Assembly (NCBI RefSeq): GCF_001877785.1
Contig: NZ_MINN01000022.1
Coordinates: forward strand, 22,490-86,489
Origin: Rossellomorea aquimaris
Lineage (GTDB): Bacteria; Bacillota; Bacilli; Bacillales; Bacillaceae_B
Direction: 5' to 3'
Length of the DNA stretch: 64,000 nucleotides
A model generated the notes under the pieces. The model did no database searches and was not told the DNA's origin. It saw only the letters and a list, made by a program, of their open reading frames with translations. The position numbers were made by a program, and so were the translations under genes. Below are positions 8,349 through 18,189 of the stretch, one piece after another. How positions within the stretch are numbered: the stretch's first letter is position 1; each line of letters begins with the position of its first letter.

Positions 8349-9626
8349 ATGAATGCTTGGAAAAAGTTTATGACAGGTGCAGCGATATCCACGATGTTGT
8401 TTGCTGGAGGATGCAGCGGGGGATCGAGTGAGACTGGGTCTGAGAGCAGTGGCGACAAGGTCGTGTTGGATTATTGGCATACGTATAGCGATCAGGAAGA
8501 GGTCATTCTTAATGAGAAGATTAAGCCTTTGTTTGAGAAAGAACATCCTGAGATTGAGTTGAAGCTTACGAGGATGCCGTATGAGGGATTGAAACAGCAG
8601 GTGATCGCGGGGGTGTCCGGCGGTGAAGCGCCTGATTTGATGCGTATGGATATTGTGTGGGTTTCTGAATTTGCCAAGATGGGCGCCCTACAGGAAGTTA
8701 GCGGTATGGAAGGGTTCGAGGACGTGAAGAACAGTGTCTTCGAAGCTCCGATGGCGACGAACATCTATGATGGGAAGTATTATGGCGTGCCGGTCAATAC
8801 AAATACGAAAATAGCAATCTATAATAAAGATCTACTTGAAAAAGCTGGATACACGGAAGCGCCTAAGACGATGGATGAGTTGAAGGATGCAGCGAAGAAG
8901 GCGGTTGATGCCGGCGCTAAAGGCGGAATCGGCATCGGCGGAAGCAATACATGGGGATTCCTTCCGTACTTCTGGAGTCTTGGCGGCAAGTTGACGAATG
9001 ATGATTATACAAAGTTCGATGGTTATTTAAATAGTAAGGAAAGCGTTGCTGCGATTGAAGAAATGGCTTCATGGCAGAAGGATAAGCTGCTTTCTCCTAC
9101 CATTCTTGGCGGTGAACCTGGCGCCTGGGACGGAATGAAAGCCGGTCAGTACCTGATGCTGGATGACGGCCCTTGGTTCTACAGTATTCTTGGAAATGAA
9201 GAAGGCAGCAAATTCAATCCGGAAGAACAAACAGTCAGCGGACTGATTCCTGAAGGTCCTGGTGGAAGCCGTTCTGTTATCGGCGGTGAGAACCTTGTCA
9301 CATTTGCAGGTTCCGAACACCCTGAAGAAGCATGGACGTTTGCGAAATGGATGTTGACAGAAGAGCCTCAGAAATTGATGGCTGAAGCAGGATTGATTCC
9401 TACGAATAAGAACGCTGCAAATGATCCGAAAGTGATTGAGAATCCGATTGTCGAGAAGTATGTCAAACAGCTAGAAACAGCACTGCCGCGTACACCGATT
9501 GCTGAGTGGTCGGAAATTGAAGAGGTCATTAACTTGAACTTTGAGAAAGTGATGCGCGGGAAGATGAAACCGAAAGAAGCAATGGATGATGCAGCGAAGA
9601 AAGCGGATGCCATTCTTCAACAGTAA
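8349..9626 (+). CDS. Sugar ABC transporter substrate-binding lipoprotein (family 1)
   Basis: The 425-residue product has a lipoprotein signal with Cys22 after LFAGG and a Ser/Gly-rich linker. A classical family-1 extracellular solute-binding fold follows: DYWHTYSDQEE, then APDLMRMDIVWVSEF, GVPVNTNTKIAIYNKDLL, and WTFAKWMLTEEPQKLMAEAG near the C-terminus. This is the MalE/CycB type that binds oligosaccharides outside the membrane and hands them to a MalFG-like permease. The two permease genes follow directly. It is the first gene of the sugar locus. Its substrate is inferred from the neighbouring GH66 and GH13 enzymes to be an isomalto- or cyclo-isomalto-oligosaccharide. It is paralogous to the protein at 16747. 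Confidence 0.93.
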   Translation: MNAWKKFMTGAAISTMLFAGGCSGGSSETGSESSGDKVVLDYWHTYSDQEEVILNEKIKPLFEKEHPEIELKLTRMPYEGLKQQVIAGVSGGEAPDLMRMDIVWVSEFAKMGALQEVSGMEGFEDVKNSVFEAPMATNIYDGKYYGVPVNTNTKIAIYNKDLLEKAGYTEAPKTMDELKDAAKKAVDAGAKGGIGIGGSNTWGFLPYFWSLGGKLTNDDYTKFDGYLNSKESVAAIEEMASWQKDKLLSPTILGGEPGAWDGMKAGQYLMLDDGPWFYSILGNEEGSKFNPEEQTVSGLIPEGPGGSRSVIGGENLVTFAGSEHPEEAWTFAKWMLTEEPQKLMAEAGLIPTNKNAANDPKVIENPIVEKYVKQLETALPRTPIAEWSEIEEVINLNFEKVMRGKMKPKEAMDDAAKKADAILQQ

Positions 9627-9701
9627 TGTTGACAAGAGAAGGTACTCACCGATTTGGTGCAGTATCTTCTTTCATTCATAAGGACATAAGGAGGGATCAA
9701 G

Positions 9702-10661
9702 ATGGACCCGAATCTAAATAACAATCACAGTGATATTATTCTTACTGAAAAAAAACCACTTTCCCAGCGGTTCAAAAAAGGGGCGAAGCAGTGGCTTGAA
9801 GTCTCGCCGTTTCTACTCATCGGGCTTGCCGGGGCCAGTATATTTGTCATCTATCCCCTCATCAAAGGGATTGTCATGAGCTTTCAGGACTATAACATCC
9901 TTCCCGGTACGGAAAGTCCGTTTGTCGGGCTGGAAAACTATAAAAAGGCTTTCTCTGATCCGGCTTTTGCATACGCCGTGAGGAATACGTTTCTCAACAC
10001 GGTCGTGACGGTGCCGATCAACTGGTTTTTAGGGTTGTTTTTTGCTGTGTTGATCAATATTCAATTTGTTAAGTACAAGATTACGTTCAGGACATTGTAT
10101 TATCTGCCGATCATCACGTCGTGGATCGTTGTTGCATTCCTTTTCCGCTACCTGTTTGCAGATGGGGAAAACGGACTGATCAACTTCGCGCTGGTGAATT
10201 TGGGACTCGTGGATGAGCCGATCAGCTGGCTGCAGAATCAGTGGACGGCGATGGTCGTCATCTGGCTGTTCCATATCTGGAAGACGGTAGGGTGGACGGT
10301 TGTCATCTACCTGGCAGCTCTTCAGGGGATTCCGAAGAACCTTTATGAAGCGGCTGCAATCGACGGGGCAAGCGGGATAAAAGCGTTCCGATTTGTCACG
10401 GTACCGATGCTTCGTCCAATCACAGCTTTTGTCATTATTAACCTGGTCATGGGTGCGTTCAACTTCTTCCCGCAGGTCTACTTCATCACGAACGGCGGGC
10501 CGATGGGGCAGACGGAAGTGCTGCAGAGTATGATCTACAAGCAGGCATTCAGTAACTTCAACTTTGGTTATTCTTCTGCACTCGGTGTGATGATGGGTCT
10601 GACGATCTTCCTAATTACGTTCACGCAGCAGAAGAAATTGAGCAATCAGAAATTCATGTAG
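9702..10661 (+). CDS. Sugar ABC transporter permease, MalF-like
   Basis: The 319-residue protein has a cytoplasmic N-terminal tail, a first membrane helix at about residues 33-55 (VSPFLLIGLAGASIFVIYPL) and further helices consistent with six in total. The EAA loop (YEAAAIDGASGIKAFRFVTV) lies near residues 214-233 and is the docking site for the transport ATPase. AAGGAGG is the ribosome site. It pairs with the MalG-like permease 21 bp downstream. No ATPase gene is present, so the importer probably uses a shared MsmX-type ATPase encoded elsewhere, as known for several Bacillus sugar importers. Confidence 0.95.
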   Translation: MDPNLNNNHSDIILTEKKPLSQRFKKGAKQWLEVSPFLLIGLAGASIFVIYPLIKGIVMSFQDYNILPGTESPFVGLENYKKAFSDPAFAYAVRNTFLNTVVTVPINWFLGLFFAVLINIQFVKYKITFRTLYYLPIITSWIVVAFLFRYLFADGENGLINFALVNLGLVDEPISWLQNQWTAMVVIWLFHIWKTVGWTVVIYLAALQGIPKNLYEAAAIDGASGIKAFRFVTVPMLRPITAFVIINLVMGAFNFFPQVYFITNGGPMGQTEVLQSMIYKQAFSNFNFGYSSALGVMMGLTIFLITFTQQKKLSNQKFM

Positions 10662-10682
10662 ATAGAAGAGGAGGGGAAAAGT

Positions 10683-11516
10683 ATGAATGGGAACTTTTTT
10701 AGTAAATTGATTGTTTATCTGTTTCTCATATTGGGAGTCATCGTCTTTATCACACCTTTTATCTATATGGTGATGACGACGTTTATAAGCGGCGCATACT
10801 CACTTCCGAAGCCGCAGGAAGTATTCACGGCAGTACCCAATTTTGAAAACTATGAAATTGTCTGGAACAAGAATAACTTCTTTCGTTACTTTATGAACAG
10901 CTTGCTGGTTGCGGGCGTGGCCACGGTCGGCAGTGTTTTTCTTGGTGCCTTGACGGCCTATGCCTTTGTCCGGTTTACGTTCCCGGGTAAGGAACTGTTA
11001 TTCAGGATCTTTCTATTCACGATGATGATCCCGCTTGTGCTTGCGATCGTACCTCAATTTACGGTCATCAAGAACCTCGGACTTGTCAACACATATTGGG
11101 GCTTGTGGCTGTTGTATATCGGAGGTGGAGTGGTCGGTTCTACTTTCTTTTTGAGGGGATTCTTTGAGACCGTACCGAAGGAATTGGAAGAATCCATCTT
11201 GATGGATGGAGGCGGGAACTGGACGATTTTCAGAAGGATCTATCTGCCTCTATCAAAGCCGGCGCTTGGTACCATGGCGATCTTCTCTTTTTCGGGGACA
11301 TGGGATGAGTACTTCGTGGCGCTGACGATCATCAAGGATGAAGCGATGAGGACATTGCCGATCGCGCTCATGATGTTCCAGGGGAAATATGCGAGCAACT
11401 GGTCATGGATTTTCGCGGCATCCCTGATTGCGATCCTGCCGGTGATCATCATTTATATCATCTTCCAGAAGAAGTTTGTACAGAGCGGGCATTCAGAAGG
11501 AGCGGTCAAAGGATAA
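10683..11516 (+). CDS. Sugar ABC transporter permease, MalG-like
   Basis: The 277-residue protein has six predicted membrane helices, the first at about residues 9-30, and an EAA-type loop (LEESILMDGGGNWTIFRRIY) near residues 164-184. The sequence follows the MalG/CUT1 pattern (FLGALTAYAFVRFTFPG, FSGTWDEYFVAL). It is translated just after the MalF-like partner, with GAGGAGGGG upstream, and precedes the lipoprotein GH66 gene by 19 bp. It would form the membrane channel with the 9702 product. Confidence 0.95.
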   Translation: MNGNFFSKLIVYLFLILGVIVFITPFIYMVMTTFISGAYSLPKPQEVFTAVPNFENYEIVWNKNNFFRYFMNSLLVAGVATVGSVFLGALTAYAFVRFTFPGKELLFRIFLFTMMIPLVLAIVPQFTVIKNLGLVNTYWGLWLLYIGGGVVGSTFFLRGFFETVPKELEESILMDGGGNWTIFRRIYLPLSKPALGTMAIFSFSGTWDEYFVALTIIKDEAMRTLPIALMMFQGKYASNWSWIFAASLIAILPVIIIYIIFQKKFVQSGHSEGAVKG

Positions 11517-11535
11517 CTCAGAGTAGAGGAATAGG

Positions 11536-13332
11536 GTGAAAAGAATGGAAAAAAAGAAAAGCCTGGCCGTTCTGGCAAGCATGTCTCTTACAGCAGCGCT
11601 GCTTTTCGGGTGCATGAATTCAAACTCTGAACCTGTCTTTCAAGCGGAGACGATTCAGCAGGGGAAATGGGTGAAAGAGCTGACCACGGATAAAACCGCC
11701 TATGCACCGGGGGATTCCGTGGATCTATCATTATCCCTGAACGAAAAAGTAGAAGAAGGAAAAATACTAGTTCAGTATAAGCATCTGGACGAAACGGTGA
11801 AAGAAGAAGAAATAGACTTAAAAGGTCAAGACATAGCTTGGTCATGGTCACCCAAGAAAGATGATTTCAAAGGATATATGGTAGAAGTGTATGTGAAACA
11901 AGGAGATGAGGTCATTGACCACCAGAACATAGGGGTTGATGTATCATCCGATTGGGCGAAGTTTCCGAGGTACGGCTATCTGGCTGATTTCTTTGAAATG
12001 GAAGCGGGTCAGCAGGAAGACGTGATCGACAGGTTAAACCGATATCATATCAACGGCCTGCAATTTTACGATTGGCAGTATAAACATGAGAAGCCGTTGA
12101 AGATGGAAGACGGTGAGCTTGCAGAAACCTGGCCGGATATCGCCAACCGGGAAGTCTCCAGGGAAACGATCGAACGCTACATTTCCCTTGCACATGAAAA
12201 GAACATGAAGGCGATGAATTATAATCTCTTGTTCGGCAGCTATGAAAATGCTGAAAGTGAGGGAGTGAAAAAAGAGTGGGGCCTCTTCAAGGATCCTGAT
12301 GCCGAAGAGCAGGATAAGCATCCCCTCCCTGATAATTGGGCGAGTGATATTTACCTGATGGATCCCTCCAATAAAGAATGGCAGGATTTTATTATCAATG
12401 AAGAAAAACAAGTGTTTGACCATCTGGACTTTGACGGGTGGCACGTCGATCAGCTCGGTGACCGTGGCGTACTTTGGAATGCAAAAGGAAAGACGGTCGA
12501 CCTGTCGGCCACCTACGTGCCGTTTTTGAAGGAAGCCAAACAGGAACTTGGGACAGATTTAGTGATGAATGCCGTTTCGCAGTATGCACAGGGCTACATC
12601 GCGTCACAGGCACCGGTCAGTTTCCTGTATTCGGAACTCTGGGATGGGCACAAAACGTATTCGAGTCTTAAAGGCGTCATCGATCAGAATGGTAAATACA
12701 GCAAAGGGAAGCTGAATACGATCCTCGCTGCCTATATGAACTATGACTTATCCGACTCGATGGGAGAATTCAATACACCAGGCGTTCTGATGACGAATGC
12801 GGTTATTTTCGCGGCGGGAGGGGCTCACTTGGAACTTGGTGAAAATATGCTCTCGAAAGAGTATTTCCCTCACAAGAAATTAAGCATGAGTGAAGAGCTG
12901 AACGCCGAATTGACAAGGTATTATGACTTCCTGGTCGCCTATCAAAATCTCCTCCTTGACGGCGGGGAGGAAACGGAAAAAGAAGTGAAAGTAAAGGGTG
13001 ACTTAACCGTCTCTGATCAGCCGAAGCTCGGCTCGGTCTGGTCATTCTCCAAAAAGAAAGAGGATAAGGAGCTCATCCATCTGATTAATTTCACTGATGC
13101 CGCTTCACTTGAGTGGCGCGATAATCAAGGAACGCAACCCGAACCTCAAGAAAAGAAGGAAATCGAAGTGGAAGTGAAAGCAGATGGGAAGGCAGATAAA
13201 GTCTGGGTGGCAACACCGGATGCCTACCAGGGCTCCCCTGTTGAGATTGACTTCAAGCAAAAAGGGGACTCGATTACGTTCACCGTTCCATCCCTGAAAT
13301 ACTGGGACATGGTTGTAATTGATTATAAATAG
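11536..13332 (+). CDS. Lipoprotein glycoside hydrolase family 66 enzyme (dextranase / cycloisomaltooligosaccharide glucanotransferase type)
   Basis: The protein starts with GTG 11536 or ATG 11545 and has a lipoprotein signal (LLFG then Cys26). Residues about 55-140 are an Ig-like domain (AYAPGDSVDLSLSL to GVDVSSDW). The GH66 barrel follows, with YHINGLQFYDWQYKHE, FDGWHVDQLG (candidate nucleophile Asp305) and LYSELWD (candidate acid/base Glu367), then a C-terminal beta domain. It lacks the large insertion seen in the 23581 enzyme: only about nine residues separate AYMNY from FNTPGVLMTNA. GH66 enzymes cleave or cyclise alpha-1,6-glucans. Its anchoring beside the importer suggests it trims oligosaccharides at the cell surface. 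Dextranase versus glucanotransferase cannot be decided here. Confidence 0.88.
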   Translation: MKRMEKKKSLAVLASMSLTAALLFGCMNSNSEPVFQAETIQQGKWVKELTTDKTAYAPGDSVDLSLSLNEKVEEGKILVQYKHLDETVKEEEIDLKGQDIAWSWSPKKDDFKGYMVEVYVKQGDEVIDHQNIGVDVSSDWAKFPRYGYLADFFEMEAGQQEDVIDRLNRYHINGLQFYDWQYKHEKPLKMEDGELAETWPDIANREVSRETIERYISLAHEKNMKAMNYNLLFGSYENAESEGVKKEWGLFKDPDAEEQDKHPLPDNWASDIYLMDPSNKEWQDFIINEEKQVFDHLDFDGWHVDQLGDRGVLWNAKGKTVDLSATYVPFLKEAKQELGTDLVMNAVSQYAQGYIASQAPVSFLYSELWDGHKTYSSLKGVIDQNGKYSKGKLNTILAAYMNYDLSDSMGEFNTPGVLMTNAVIFAAGGAHLELGENMLSKEYFPHKKLSMSEELNAELTRYYDFLVAYQNLLLDGGEETEKEVKVKGDLTVSDQPKLGSVWSFSKKKEDKELIHLINFTDAASLEWRDNQGTQPEPQEKKEIEVEVKADGKADKVWVATPDAYQGSPVEIDFKQKGDSITFTVPSLKYWDMVVIDYK

Positions 13333-13415
13333 GCTCTATTGATAGGTTCTATTGCTCCCGTTTCCAAGGAGAGATATGATAGATAACAAGAATAAGGGAA
13401 AAGAGGGTTCAGTAG

Positions 13416-15200
13416 ATGATGCAGCTTCTGAAGGAACGGGTGGCCGCAAAGGTCGTTCTCACCATATTGATCGTGTGTTTGATCCCGACGGTCTTCAATA
13501 GTGTGTTCTTCTACCGTTCTGCCTCGGACGTCGTAAAAGAAAATGTAAGGGAATCATCAAGACAGATTGCCAGACAGGCAGCGGAATCCCTGTCCTTTAT
13601 CTTCTCCAACGGGAGTGATATGTCCGACCTGATCTATAGTAATGAACGAATACAGGAGATCGTGAAGGATGATTTGAAAAGCGGCTCCCCAGCCGCCGGG
13701 AAAGAAGAAAATCAAGAGTATATGACCTCCTATCTGAATTCAAATATTTATACGAGTTCATTCGTGAGGATCCTCTACGTATTGAAGCAAGAAGGGAAGA
13801 GCTGGGGGAGCGGGACATTTTCCCCCTATAAGCTCTCACAAGTGAACGTCGATGAGATGGACTGGGCCGAGGAAGCTGTTCGAAGAGACGGAGAGTTGGT
13901 CTGGGGTGGGCTTGAGTATGACCGGTTCAGCGGAGCCGGCGAAAACACCGATCTTGTCCTGCCAATCACCAGGGTGCTGAAAGACTTTGATACGATGGAG
14001 AACATCGCCTATGTCCAGGTCGGCCTGGACGGAAAGGCGATATTGGATAAAATCAACCAGATCAAGCTCGGGAAGACCGGCCATTTCTTTGTGGTGAATG
14101 AGCAGGCTGAAGTTGTGATTGATAATGATTTAGAGTCTCTTCATAAACCCGTTGAGAATAAGGAAATGCGGGACTATATCCTATCTGGAAAAAGGGAATT
14201 CGAATATGAAGAAGAGGATATCCCTTATTATGGCGTTACGGAACCAATCGGGAACGGCTGGCTTATTGTCGGCAGGGTGCCTACATCTGAAATCACGGGT
14301 GAAATCATTTCGATTCAAAAAATCATCATTGGTGCATCCGTCATTTTCGGAATATTGGCGATTCTCGTCGGGAGCTTTATTGCAAAGAAAGTGACCGATC
14401 CGGTTAAGGTTTTGACGCAGCAGATGAAGCTTGTCGGAGAGGGGAACTTGAAAGTGCGTACGAGTGTGGATTCAAAGGATGAAATCGGGATGATGAGCTC
14501 CGAATTCAACCACATGATCAACCGAGTGGAAGAGCTGCTCGAGCAAGTAAAGGAAGAACAGCATCAGAAGCAGGAAGCCGTCCTTCGGGCGATCAAGCAC
14601 AGAATCAATCCTCACTTCCTTTTTAACACATTGAGTACGATCCGCTGGCTTGTCCAGTTCAAGCAGACGGAAAGAGCCAATACCGCGCTTACTGCATTAT
14701 CGAAACTCCTCGAGGGGAATATGGGGAAAAGCGGGAACTTCATCTCCATCAAGGAAGAAGTGGAATTGGTCGAACAGTTCATGGTGATCCTGCAAATCAG
14801 GTATGAGCAGAAATTCCATTTGGTCACGGATTTTGATGAGGGCGTAGAAGACTGGGAAATTCCAAGGATGCTTCTGCAGCCGATCGTGGAAAACTCAATC
14901 TTTCACGGAATCGTGCCGACCGGAACGGAAGGGACCGTGTGGATCACCGGAAAGAATATCTCCGGTGGAATTCAAATCGAGATCAGGGATGATGGAGTCG
15001 GTGTTGAGCAGGATATGTTACAGCGGGTGCAAAGAACTTCAGACGGGGACAATTCCTATGTGGGAATCGGGTTAAGTCATGTGGTCGATTCCATCAGGCT
15101 TTATTTCGGTCCGGATTCGAAGATGGAAATCAGCAGCGGTGAAGGCACTTTGGTGAAGCTTGTATTGATGAAGAAAACAGGGGGTGATCATGGTGTATAA
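13416..15200 (+). CDS. YesM-like sensor histidine kinase
   Basis: The 594-residue kinase has a first membrane helix at about residues 13-33, a large extracellular sensor of about 260 residues (probably dCache), a second helix at about 302-323 (IIIGASVIFGILAILVGSFI) and a HAMP region to about 375. The His_kinase module carries NPHFLFN (phosphorylated His400 expected), and the HATPase has LLQPIVENSIFHG, DDGVGV and GIGL. This is the LytS/YesM class that pairs with AraC-type response regulators. It overlaps the regulator gene by 11 bp. It sits inside the sugar locus and probably senses an extracellular saccharide, directly or through the binding protein at 16747. Confidence 0.93.
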   Translation: MMQLLKERVAAKVVLTILIVCLIPTVFNSVFFYRSASDVVKENVRESSRQIARQAAESLSFIFSNGSDMSDLIYSNERIQEIVKDDLKSGSPAAGKEENQEYMTSYLNSNIYTSSFVRILYVLKQEGKSWGSGTFSPYKLSQVNVDEMDWAEEAVRRDGELVWGGLEYDRFSGAGENTDLVLPITRVLKDFDTMENIAYVQVGLDGKAILDKINQIKLGKTGHFFVVNEQAEVVIDNDLESLHKPVENKEMRDYILSGKREFEYEEEDIPYYGVTEPIGNGWLIVGRVPTSEITGEIISIQKIIIGASVIFGILAILVGSFIAKKVTDPVKVLTQQMKLVGEGNLKVRTSVDSKDEIGMMSSEFNHMINRVEELLEQVKEEQHQKQEAVLRAIKHRINPHFLFNTLSTIRWLVQFKQTERANTALTALSKLLEGNMGKSGNFISIKEEVELVEQFMVILQIRYEQKFHLVTDFDEGVEDWEIPRMLLQPIVENSIFHGIVPTGTEGTVWITGKNISGGIQIEIRDDGVGVEQDMLQRVQRTSDGDNSYVGIGLSHVVDSIRLYFGPDSKMEISSGEGTLVKLVLMKKTGGDHGV

Positions 15201-16725
15201 CGTAATGATTGTGGATGATGAACCGATCATCCGCTTCGGCTTGAAATCCTCCATTGACTGGGAAGATAAAAATCTTCACTTGATCGGTGATTTTTCAAAT
15301 GGAAAACAAGCGCTGGAGGCAATGGAAAGAACCGGCCATGTGGATATCCTGATCACCGATATCAAGATGCCTGTAATGGATGGCATCACCCTGATGAAGA
15401 AAGCGCTTCAAGTGAACCCTAAGCTTAAAGTGGTGCTGGTCAGCAGCTACAACGAATTTGAATATGTTCGGGAAGGCCTTACCCACGGGGCGGTTGATTA
15501 TATCTTGAAACAGACACTGGAGCCTGAGCAATTCTCCAAGACCATCCATAAGTGTATAGACAAAATCCTCGAGGAGGAAAAAGTGACAGAGCGGCTTGAT
15601 CATGCGGAACTGGCCAATAAGATTCACGAAAGGCGGAAGACGGAACAATCCATTAAGAGGATTCTCCTGCGAAAAGAACCGTTCCAAGCATCTGAACAAA
15701 GGATTGAAAATCTCCCCATGCCCCAGCTTTTACTACTTGGAAGCATTAAGGATCTTGACCGGCTTCAGGATGAATTTGGTTTCCTCTATAAAAACCTTAT
15801 CATCGAAGAAATTCAGGAGCGTTTCTACAGAGAAACGGAAGACGGGTATTGCTTTCCGATAGGCGAAAACGAACTGATTTTCTTCTTGGGGAATACGGAA
15901 GAACCGCGGGATACCGTGAACAAGTTGAAGCAGAGGATTGAAAAGGAGACGGCGCTGAAGCTGGTGTTCAGCTATGCCGTGGTTTCAGATCCGGGAAAAT
16001 TGGTCGATGGATACCATCATGCTTTCCTGGCAGGCGAGCAGTATTTTTTCCAAAGTGATATGGTGATTTTTCCATATGAAAGAGGAAATGAAATGCATCA
16101 GAAGCCCCTGGGCCTTGAAGAGATAAAAGCTATGCTTCACAGGGAAGATTCACTTGAAAAGTTCCTTGAGGTGAGGTTTGCACGCTGGAAGGAAGAAGAC
16201 ATGCACCCTGACCTGATCAAGAAGGAAGCAGGGAATATCCTGAAGGTCCTTTACTGGAACAAGGTCGACCTAGGTGTGTTGATGGACTATATTTCAAGCA
16301 TGGATTCTTCCGAAACTCTGGAAGAATTGACGGGACTATTCCATGAAGCAAGGAATGAATGTGACATGTTTCTGGAATCGGAAAGCAAGCATCCACATAC
16401 GGATAATGAGCTGCTGGATAAGGCATTGGCCTATATCCATGAGCACTTTACACAAGAGATGACGCTGCAGCACGTCGCCGACCATATCCATATCAGCCGG
16501 AATTATTTCAGCATTCTGTTCAAACGCTTCATGGATATCAATTTCATCGATTACGTCATCAGCCTCCGAATCAATAAAGCAAAAGAACTCCTGAGCCACA
16601 CTTCATTGAAGGTCTATGAAGTAGCCGGCGAATCAGGTTTCAATGATGTGAAGTACTTCAGTAAATTATTCAAGAAAATCACCGGACACTCGCCGGGGGA
16701 TTACAGGACAGAGCATCACAAATAG
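15190..16725 (+). CDS. YesN-like response regulator with AraC-type DNA-binding domain
   Basis: The receiver domain (residues 1-120) has the acidic pair Asp9/Asp10, the phosphoacceptor Asp57 in LITDIKMPVMDG and the conserved Lys after KVVLVSSYNEFEY. A middle region of about 270 residues is unassigned. The last 100 residues form two helix-turn-helix units (TLQHVADHIHISRNYFSILF and KVYEVAGESGFNDVKYFSKL), as in AraC/XylS proteins. ATG 15190 is chosen over GTG 15184 because the GGGGGTG ribosome site is just upstream. It is the cognate partner of the overlapping kinase and probably activates the sugar genes. Confidence 0.93.
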   Translation: MVYNVMIVDDEPIIRFGLKSSIDWEDKNLHLIGDFSNGKQALEAMERTGHVDILITDIKMPVMDGITLMKKALQVNPKLKVVLVSSYNEFEYVREGLTHGAVDYILKQTLEPEQFSKTIHKCIDKILEEEKVTERLDHAELANKIHERRKTEQSIKRILLRKEPFQASEQRIENLPMPQLLLLGSIKDLDRLQDEFGFLYKNLIIEEIQERFYRETEDGYCFPIGENELIFFLGNTEEPRDTVNKLKQRIEKETALKLVFSYAVVSDPGKLVDGYHHAFLAGEQYFFQSDMVIFPYERGNEMHQKPLGLEEIKAMLHREDSLEKFLEVRFARWKEEDMHPDLIKKEAGNILKVLYWNKVDLGVLMDYISSMDSSETLEELTGLFHEARNECDMFLESESKHPHTDNELLDKALAYIHEHFTQEMTLQHVADHIHISRNYFSILFKRFMDINFIDYVISLRINKAKELLSHTSLKVYEVAGESGFNDVKYFSKLFKKITGHSPGDYRTEHHK

Positions 16726-16746
16726 ATTTGGAAAGGGATTTCTCAC

Positions 16747-18009
16747 ATGTTTCGATTCCGGACAACCATCATACTTATCCTATTGCTGGTACTGAACGCC
16801 TGCGGAAATCAACACATCATCGACGATTCAAGGAAACTGAATGTATCTGATGAAAAAAGGGTGGAAGAAATAGAAGTCTGGCATACCTACAGCGATGAAG
16901 AAACGAGAATCTTTGAAAACGAGATCATTCCATTATTCGAAGAAAAGTATCCAGGGATCGATGTCAAATCCGTCAGGCAGCCGCATAGCAAGCAGCTGAT
17001 GTCAGCGCTTATTTCGCGGGCCTCTGTCAACCGGACACCCGATGTCGTCCGGATGGATATTACCTGGATGCCTAAATTTGTCCACCTGGACTTACTCTAT
17101 ACAATCAGTGAGTTTGATGATTTTGACTTGGTCAAAACAAGATTCCTTGAAAATCCCCTTGAGTCGAACCGGTTCAGGGAGGATTATTACGGTCTGCCCC
17201 TGAACACGAATACGAAAGCAGCCATTTACAATAAAGAAGCGGTGGAAAAGCTTGGGCTGGAGCACCTTCCCAAAACGATGGATGAATTGATCCGCATCGT
17301 AAAGGAAAACAATCTGAAAATCGGTATCAGTGACGTTTCCCCCTGGAACAGCCTCCCCTATTTTTACGGTTTGGGCGGGAAGCTCATGAACGACAAGTAT
17401 ACGAAGGCAAGCGGCTATCTTGATAGCAAAGAGAGCATTAAAGCTTTTAAAGAGCTGTTGGATCTATACCAAAATGGAAACATCCCGTCCGAGGCACTCA
17501 GCGGTTATCCGGAGACGTGGCAGAATGTCGGCTCCGGGGATTACTTCATGATTGATGAAGGGCCGTGGTTTTACAGCGTGAGGTCTGAAAACGACTTGGC
17601 CCTTGTCAATCAGCGAACGGTTTCAGGCGTATTTCCGAGTAACGGGGAGCAGGGATCGATCCTTGGCGGGGAGAATGCGGTCATCACGAAAGGGACGAAA
17701 CACCCGAAAGCGTCCTGGACATTCATTAAGTGGATGACGACCGAAGAACCTCAGGGACTTTTGTTAAAAGCAGGCCTGCTCCCGACGAACAAACGGGTGG
17801 AACTCTCCAGTATTGCAGAAGAGTATCCTTACTATAAAAGTTATATCGAAAGCATCGACGAAGCCTTCTTAAGGCCGCCGGTGCCGCAGTGGGAAGAAAT
17901 CAATACTATCCTGACAAATGCCTTCAGAAGCATTTTCAGCGGTGAAGTCAGTGTGGAAGAAGGACTGAAGAAAGCGGCGGCTGATATAGACCGTCAGCTC
18001 TCATCATAG
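16747..18009 (+). CDS. Second sugar-binding lipoprotein (family 1), orphan of permeases
   Basis: The 420-residue protein has a short lipoprotein signal (LVLNA then Cys19) and is a clear paralogue of the 8349 product. Parallel motifs include VWHTYSDEE, DVVRMDITWMPKF, GLPLNTNTKAAIYNKE and WTFIKWMTTEEPQGLLLKAG. It has no adjacent permease and follows the response regulator by only 21 bp. Two readings are possible: it feeds the 9702/10683 permeases with a different chain length, or it acts as an external co-sensor for the kinase. The placement favours the second slightly. That is inference. Confidence 0.9.
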   Translation: MFRFRTTIILILLLVLNACGNQHIIDDSRKLNVSDEKRVEEIEVWHTYSDEETRIFENEIIPLFEEKYPGIDVKSVRQPHSKQLMSALISRASVNRTPDVVRMDITWMPKFVHLDLLYTISEFDDFDLVKTRFLENPLESNRFREDYYGLPLNTNTKAAIYNKEAVEKLGLEHLPKTMDELIRIVKENNLKIGISDVSPWNSLPYFYGLGGKLMNDKYTKASGYLDSKESIKAFKELLDLYQNGNIPSEALSGYPETWQNVGSGDYFMIDEGPWFYSVRSENDLALVNQRTVSGVFPSNGEQGSILGGENAVITKGTKHPKASWTFIKWMTTEEPQGLLLKAGLLPTNKRVELSSIAEEYPYYKSYIESIDEAFLRPPVPQWEEINTILTNAFRSIFSGEVSVEEGLKKAAADIDRQLSS

Positions 18010-18108
18010 AAAGGCTGTTTTCTAAATGATTGTTGATTTACGTCCGTTATTTAGGAGTGCACATGCTCTATTCGAACTCCAGCTTAAATAAGGAATGGGC
18101 ATACAACC

Positions 18109-18136
18109 CGAAAATACCCAAGTTCCGGTATTTTCT
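18109..18136 (+). terminator. Hairpin, possible attenuator before the GH13 gene
   Basis: GAAAATACC pairs with GGTATTTTC across an eight-base loop, followed by only TTGCG. It may be a weak terminator or a transcript-processing hairpin in the 180-bp spacer between the second binding protein and the GH13 gene. Confidence 0.45.
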
Positions 18137-18189
18137 TGCGTGTAAAGAACAAAGGTTGCGAAAAGAGCCTCATAGAAAGGAAGAGGGAA

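Noticed and set aside
8349..11516. Search for an ATPase gene of the sugar importer within the locus
   Set aside because: No Walker A/ABC signature protein is encoded between 8 and 28 kb. A shared MsmX-type ATPase elsewhere is the usual solution.
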